In this document: in pieces, positions 60,966-64,000 of the stretch
Position numbering within the stretch: the stretch's first letter is position 1
How the letters are laid out: each line of letters starts with the position of its first letter
Origin: Lyngbya aestuarii BL J
Lineage (GTDB): Bacteria; Cyanobacteriota; Cyanobacteriia; Cyanobacteriales; Microcoleaceae
Length of the DNA: 64,000 bases
NCBI RefSeq assembly: GCF_000478195.2
Contig: NZ_AUZM01000024.1
Span: 1-64,000 of the forward strand
Direction of reading: 5' to 3'
Notes under the pieces: generated by a model
The model's input: the letters and a program-made list of their open reading frames with translations, nothing else
What the model was told of the DNA's origin: nothing
Database searches by the model: none
Position numbers and translations under genes: made by a program

Positions 60966-62312
60966 ATGCCTGTTGAAATCGTACCCGAAACTGACTTCAA
61001 ATATTATCTCATTGCCTTTGATGAAGAAGGTCGAGAACGCCAGGATGATCCGGATGGACAGATGAGCCAACGAGTCCTTGAAGTGTTGAAAACAGAGCCA
61101 ATCACTGATGTTTTTCTGATTAGTCATGGATGGCGCAGTGATGTTCCGGCGGCTCGACGTCAGTATAGTCGTTGGATCAAAGTCATGCTCGAACAAGAGG
61201 CTGACCTGGATTATATTCGAGAGATTCGACCCGGGTTTTCTCCGTTATTAGTCGGGTTACATTGGCCGAGTTTACCTTGGGGAAATTATGACTTAGCCAA
61301 TTCTTCGGCGATTTCCTATCACGGTTTGAGTGCGTCTTCTACCGTCACTCCCATGAGTCAGTTAGTTAATGAGTACGCTACCCGTTTGAGTGAGACTTCC
61401 GCCGCGCGACAAGCCCTACAAACGATTTTGCTGTCCGCCCAACAAAATATTGCTCCTGAAGAATTACCACCCGAAGTCGGCCAAGCTTATCGGATTTTGA
61501 ACTATGAAACGACTTTAAGTAGTCAAGGTTTAGGGTCTTCGCCCGCCACTGATAGAGAACCCTTTGATCCCGAGAGTACCTTTCTCGTTGCTCGTCAGGA
61601 GGCGTTGAGTTATGGCGGGTTTAGTTGGGGTGGTGTTTTAGCCCCCTTGCGAACCTTGTCTTTTTGGAAAATGAAGGATCGGGCGCGTCAGTTTGGTGAA
61701 GCCGCAGGACATGAATTTCTCAAAGACTTACAACGGGTGAAGGAGGAAGTGCGATTTCATTTAGTTGGTCATAGTTTTGGTTGTATTGTGTTGTCGGGAA
61801 TGTTGGCCGGACAGAAAAATTGGGGTGTGTTGGAACGTCCAGTCAACTCTTTATTTTTGATCCAGGGGGCTTTTTCTCATTGGTCTTATTGTGGGGATAT
61901 TCCGGTAACACCTGGAGTTGCGGGGTATTTTCACCCGTTGATCACAGAGGGTAAAGTCTCTGGCTCGATTATTACGACTTATTCTAAATTTGATACGGCA
62001 GTTTGCAAGTGGTATCCCTTAGCGGCGAGTGCTTCGAGTCTGTTTACGCGATCGGTCAGTTTCTTTGAATTTAATCAATTTCCTATGTATGGCGCTTTGG
62101 GGGCTTTTGGAGCCAGGGGAGGAGATGATTTTCAGGCCGTGGAAATGGATATGTTGGATAAAGATTCACCTTATCCTTTTTATCCGGGCCAAATTTATAA
62201 TCTTGACAGTCAGGAGTTTATTCAAGAAGGTTCCGGCCCAGAAGGCGCTCATAACGACATTGCCCGTCGGGAAGTTGCTCATGCGGTTTGGCAAGCAGCG
62301 ATCGCCAGTTAA
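60966..62312 (+). CDS. Alpha/beta hydrolase of unknown substrate
   Basis: The 448-residue product contains the alpha/beta hydrolase landmarks: oxyanion-region HGW (about 56-58 in FLISHGWRSDVPAARR), the nucleophile elbow GHSFG with Ser270, and a probable catalytic His in GSGPEGAHNDIARRE near the C-terminus. The insert between core strands is long (about 100-260). No signal peptide is apparent, so it is likely cytoplasmic. Lipase-like or peptidase-like activity is possible; the sequence gives no substrate. A G-rich minisatellite begins about 10 bases after the stop. Confidence 0.78.
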   Translation: MPVEIVPETDFKYYLIAFDEEGRERQDDPDGQMSQRVLEVLKTEPITDVFLISHGWRSDVPAARRQYSRWIKVMLEQEADLDYIREIRPGFSPLLVGLHWPSLPWGNYDLANSSAISYHGLSASSTVTPMSQLVNEYATRLSETSAARQALQTILLSAQQNIAPEELPPEVGQAYRILNYETTLSSQGLGSSPATDREPFDPESTFLVARQEALSYGGFSWGGVLAPLRTLSFWKMKDRARQFGEAAGHEFLKDLQRVKEEVRFHLVGHSFGCIVLSGMLAGQKNWGVLERPVNSLFLIQGAFSHWSYCGDIPVTPGVAGYFHPLITEGKVSGSIITTYSKFDTAVCKWYPLAASASSLFTRSVSFFEFNQFPMYGALGAFGARGGDDFQAVEMDMLDKDSPYPFYPGQIYNLDSQEFIQEGSGPEGAHNDIARREVAHAVWQAAIAS

Positions 62313-62321
62313 GAAGGAATG

Positions 62322-62463
62322 GGGAGGTGGGGAGGTTGGGAGGTTGGGAGATTGGGAGGTTGGGAGGTCGGGAGATTGGGAGATTGGGAGATTGGGAGAT
62401 TGGGAGATCGGGAGATTGGGAGATTGGGAGGTTGGGAGATTGGGAGGTTGGGAGGTTGGGAGG
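62322..62463. repeat. Minisatellite of about 17-18 copies of GGGAGRTY
   Basis: An 8-base unit, GGGAGATT or GGGAGGTT with occasional C at the end, repeats without interruption for about 142 bases just after the hydrolase stop codon. G-runs of three spaced by five bases can form G-quadruplexes on the plus strand. Open frames through it are artefacts of the repeat. C-rich tracts of complementary flavour follow at about 62,507-62,560 and 62,640-62,680. Confidence 0.95.
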
Positions 62464-62677
62464 ATTTTTATGAATAAAAAGCTATTTTTCATCGGAAAAA
62501 AATCTTCTCCCCGTCACCCCCGTCACCCCACCTCCCCGTCACCCCCATCACCTCCGGCAATTTTTAACTCGGGAAGCGAGTCATCCGCACGCACCGTCTT
62601 TTCGAGGCAGTGAACGGATGACTGAGAACGAAACAGCCCTGCCCCTGCACCCCACCTCCCCATCTCCCTATCTCTCT

Positions 62678-62740
62678 TATCCCCCCCCTGGGGATATTAA
62701 TTTTGTGCTATCATATAGATGCCCCCCAGGGGGATATTTA
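62678..62740. repeat. Paired C-run/G-run palindromes before DUF3120 gene
   Basis: TATCCCC (62678-62684) pairs with GGGGATA (62690-62696). A second copy, CCCCC-A-GGGGG at 62723-62733 followed by ATATTT, repeats the pattern. Both end in GGGGATATT, which makes them imperfect direct repeats of a palindrome about 40 bases apart. They may be an operator, or a leftover of a short dispersed element. Confidence 0.6.
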
Positions 62741-62835
62741 TGAAATCTTCACTTGATATCTTAAATAAGATAAACTTAAGTAACGATTTTTTAAGAAAAC
62801 CTATTTAAAGTTAGAACGACCTATAGGAGCGAACC

Positions 62836-63534
62836 TTGACTACTACCCAACCCACTCAACCCCCTGATCAACTTCATATTTATTTAAGAAAAGTTAAACT
62901 CTCTCAGAAATGGATGCTGTTTGGAGCGGCTATATTTCTGGTGTGTGTCCCGGTGTTTTTTCAAGCGCCCCTGGTGAGAACCTGGCCAGTCTTGAGCCTA
63001 TTGATGACAATCGGGTGGTTAGCCCTGAGTCTATTCTTAATGCGATCGCGGACAACGTGGGTTTGGGGAGACTTACTGATTGGGTTTACCTTAAGTTGGT
63101 TAACCGGATCGATCTATTGGGGTTGGTTACGAGGAGAACCCCTTCTCCATCTTCCCATTGAAGCTTTAGGTATTCCCTTTGCGGTGTGGTGTTTGCACCA
63201 GGGATGGGGAAAAATCGGAAATTGGTTTTATTTAGGCTCTTTGTTCGGAACTGCGGTAACAGATGGATATTTTTACATAACGGGTTTAATTCCCAGTTGG
63301 CGACAATTGATGACTGTAGACCCTTCTTTTGCCGTTTCCATCCTGCGAGATGCACTCTCGCTCGTCAGTACCCCTTGGGGGATTAGTTGGGCAATCGTCT
63401 TAGTGCTGCTGCTGTTAGGGGTGGGTTTATTACCCTTAAAATCGAAACAATTGCATAAATGGGTGTTCAGTGGAGCAGTTTTGAGTACAATCTTAGTAGA
63501 CAGCTTGTTCTTGGTAGCAGCCTGTGCCGCCTAA
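62836..63534 (+). CDS. DUF3120 membrane protein
   Basis: The 232-residue integral membrane protein matches the cyanobacterial DUF3120 family: six or seven helices, with WMLFGAAIFLVCVPVFFQAP, GDLLIGFTLSWLTGSIYWGW and PIEALGIPFAVWCLHQGWGK. The start is TTG 62836, with TAGGAGCG at a good distance. The family occurs in nearly all cyanobacteria and in some plastid-bearing organisms, and its function is unknown. It ends the region of plus-strand genes before the FHA gene. Confidence 0.9.
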   Translation: MTTTQPTQPPDQLHIYLRKVKLSQKWMLFGAAIFLVCVPVFFQAPLVRTWPVLSLLMTIGWLALSLFLMRSRTTWVWGDLLIGFTLSWLTGSIYWGWLRGEPLLHLPIEALGIPFAVWCLHQGWGKIGNWFYLGSLFGTAVTDGYFYITGLIPSWRQLMTVDPSFAVSILRDALSLVSTPWGISWAIVLVLLLLGVGLLPLKSKQLHKWVFSGAVLSTILVDSLFLVAACAA

Positions 63535-63731
63535 GGACGGACATGGGTGGCATTTGGAGGTTTGAAGTGCATCTAACACTGAAAAAGTGGCAGAACAAAG
63601 TTTAGACCACCGCTTAAATCTCAAACTAGAAAGAAAAAAATAGATCTTTCAAGATTTAGAGACTAGAATAGAATCGATCGGGGCGACGCTGAATAATCTC
63701 CCAAGTTTAGGTTGGGTGTTATAAACTTTTG

Positions 63732-64000
63732 TTGGGTGAGATCATAGATCTGGCTCCCACTTTCCAAAAACCCAGTGTCCTTTCTCAATCTGTTGTGAAA
63801 TTGCAACACACCCCTCATTTATTGATTATCGGTGACGGTGGCAAAAACTATTTGCCACTGGTTGGTAAAAACTATTGGACATTGGGCCGCAGCGACGACA
63901 ATAATTTTGTGATCCGCGATCGATGGATTTCCCGTAATCATGCGATTTTACAACGTATGGAAAGCGGAGAGTTTTATTTAATTGACCTCGGAAGTCGCAA
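63732..64000 (+). CDS. FHA-domain protein, N-terminal part
   Basis: From TTG 63732 (or 63729) a frame stays open to the window edge. After about 25 residues it encodes a forkhead-associated domain: HLLIIGDGGKNYLPLVGKNY, WTLGRSDDNNFVIRDRWISR and NHAILQRMESGEFYLIDLGS. The GRS...SRNHA motif binds phosphothreonine, so the protein probably reads the output of Ser/Thr kinases such as the one at 47058. The remainder lies outside the window. Confidence 0.85.
   Translation, partial: MGEIIDLAPTFQKPSVLSQSVVKLQHTPHLLIIGDGGKNYLPLVGKNYWTLGRSDDNNFVIRDRWISRNHAILQRMESGEFYLIDLGSR

Noticed and set aside
62322-62463. Possible CRISPR array
   Set aside because: The repeats are contiguous 8-mers with no spacers, and no cas gene lies nearby.
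62029-62613. Long open frames on both strands through the G-rich tract, encoding eight-residue repeats
   Set aside because: An 8-base repeat without stops is open in every frame; the frames are by-products of the minisatellite and overlap the hydrolase gene end.

Overview
The window comes from a cyanobacterium. The evidence is about 30 copies of the cyanobacterial HIP1 octamer GCGATCGC, ndhF and ndhD of the photosynthetic NDH-1 complex, two RbcR-type LysR regulators, a CpcT phycobilin lyase, a DUF3120 gene, a zinc-ribbon Ser/Thr kinase and Uma2/DUF29 accessory genes. The AT-rich composition and abundant repeats suggest a filamentous, non-heterocystous lineage (Oscillatoriales-like), but that is inference only.

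Positions 1 to about 9,531 are the right part of an integrated mobile element. It holds a ribbon-helix-helix regulator, a string of short closely packed genes of unknown function (two encoding membrane proteins), a 750-base non-coding leader with inverted and tandem repeats, an 870-residue primase-helicase with a textbook ribosome binding site, and a tyrosine recombinase. The recombinase sits next to a 3' fragment of tRNA-Thr(UGU), which I read as the attachment site. I found no HIP1 octamer in this part, while the rest of the window has roughly one per 1.8 kb.

From 9.6 to 30 kb the chromosome looks ordinary: murD and glyS on the minus strand, then a urease cluster ureE-ureF-ureG-(secreted glycine-rich protein)-ureD-ureA-ureB-(Coq4-like)-ureC. 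The two non-urease genes inside the cluster stand out. A solute-binding protein, a two-partner-secretion transporter without a visible partner, a LapA-like membrane protein, ubiX, an RNase R-type exonuclease, a conserved unknown and clpP follow.

The stretch from 30 to 38 kb is a turnover zone. It carries an HGSNAT-like membrane protein, an orphan ADP-ribosyltransferase with R-S-ExE motifs, a 5'-truncated mnmA, a DUF29 gene, a STAND-like protein lacking its NB-ARC core, a REP-associated transposase with a premature stop between inverted REP palindromes, a secreted protein with a rearranged CHRD domain inside a DUF4394 domain, and a decayed Uma2 gene.

From 37.8 to 42.5 kb ndhD and ndhF are separated by a GIY-YIG nuclease gene and a third REP. 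Then come a coupled pair of small genes, a thioredoxin, an NnrU/Z-ISO-like protein, tandem rbcR paralogs, a kinase, a receptor-like ligand-binding protein, tRNA-Leu(CAG), cpcT, a phytase-esterase-like lipoprotein, a TPR protein, a pentapeptide-repeat protein, YbjN and Uma2 genes, a secreted EEP phosphodiesterase, an alpha/beta hydrolase followed by an 8-bp G-rich minisatellite, DUF3120 and the start of an FHA protein.
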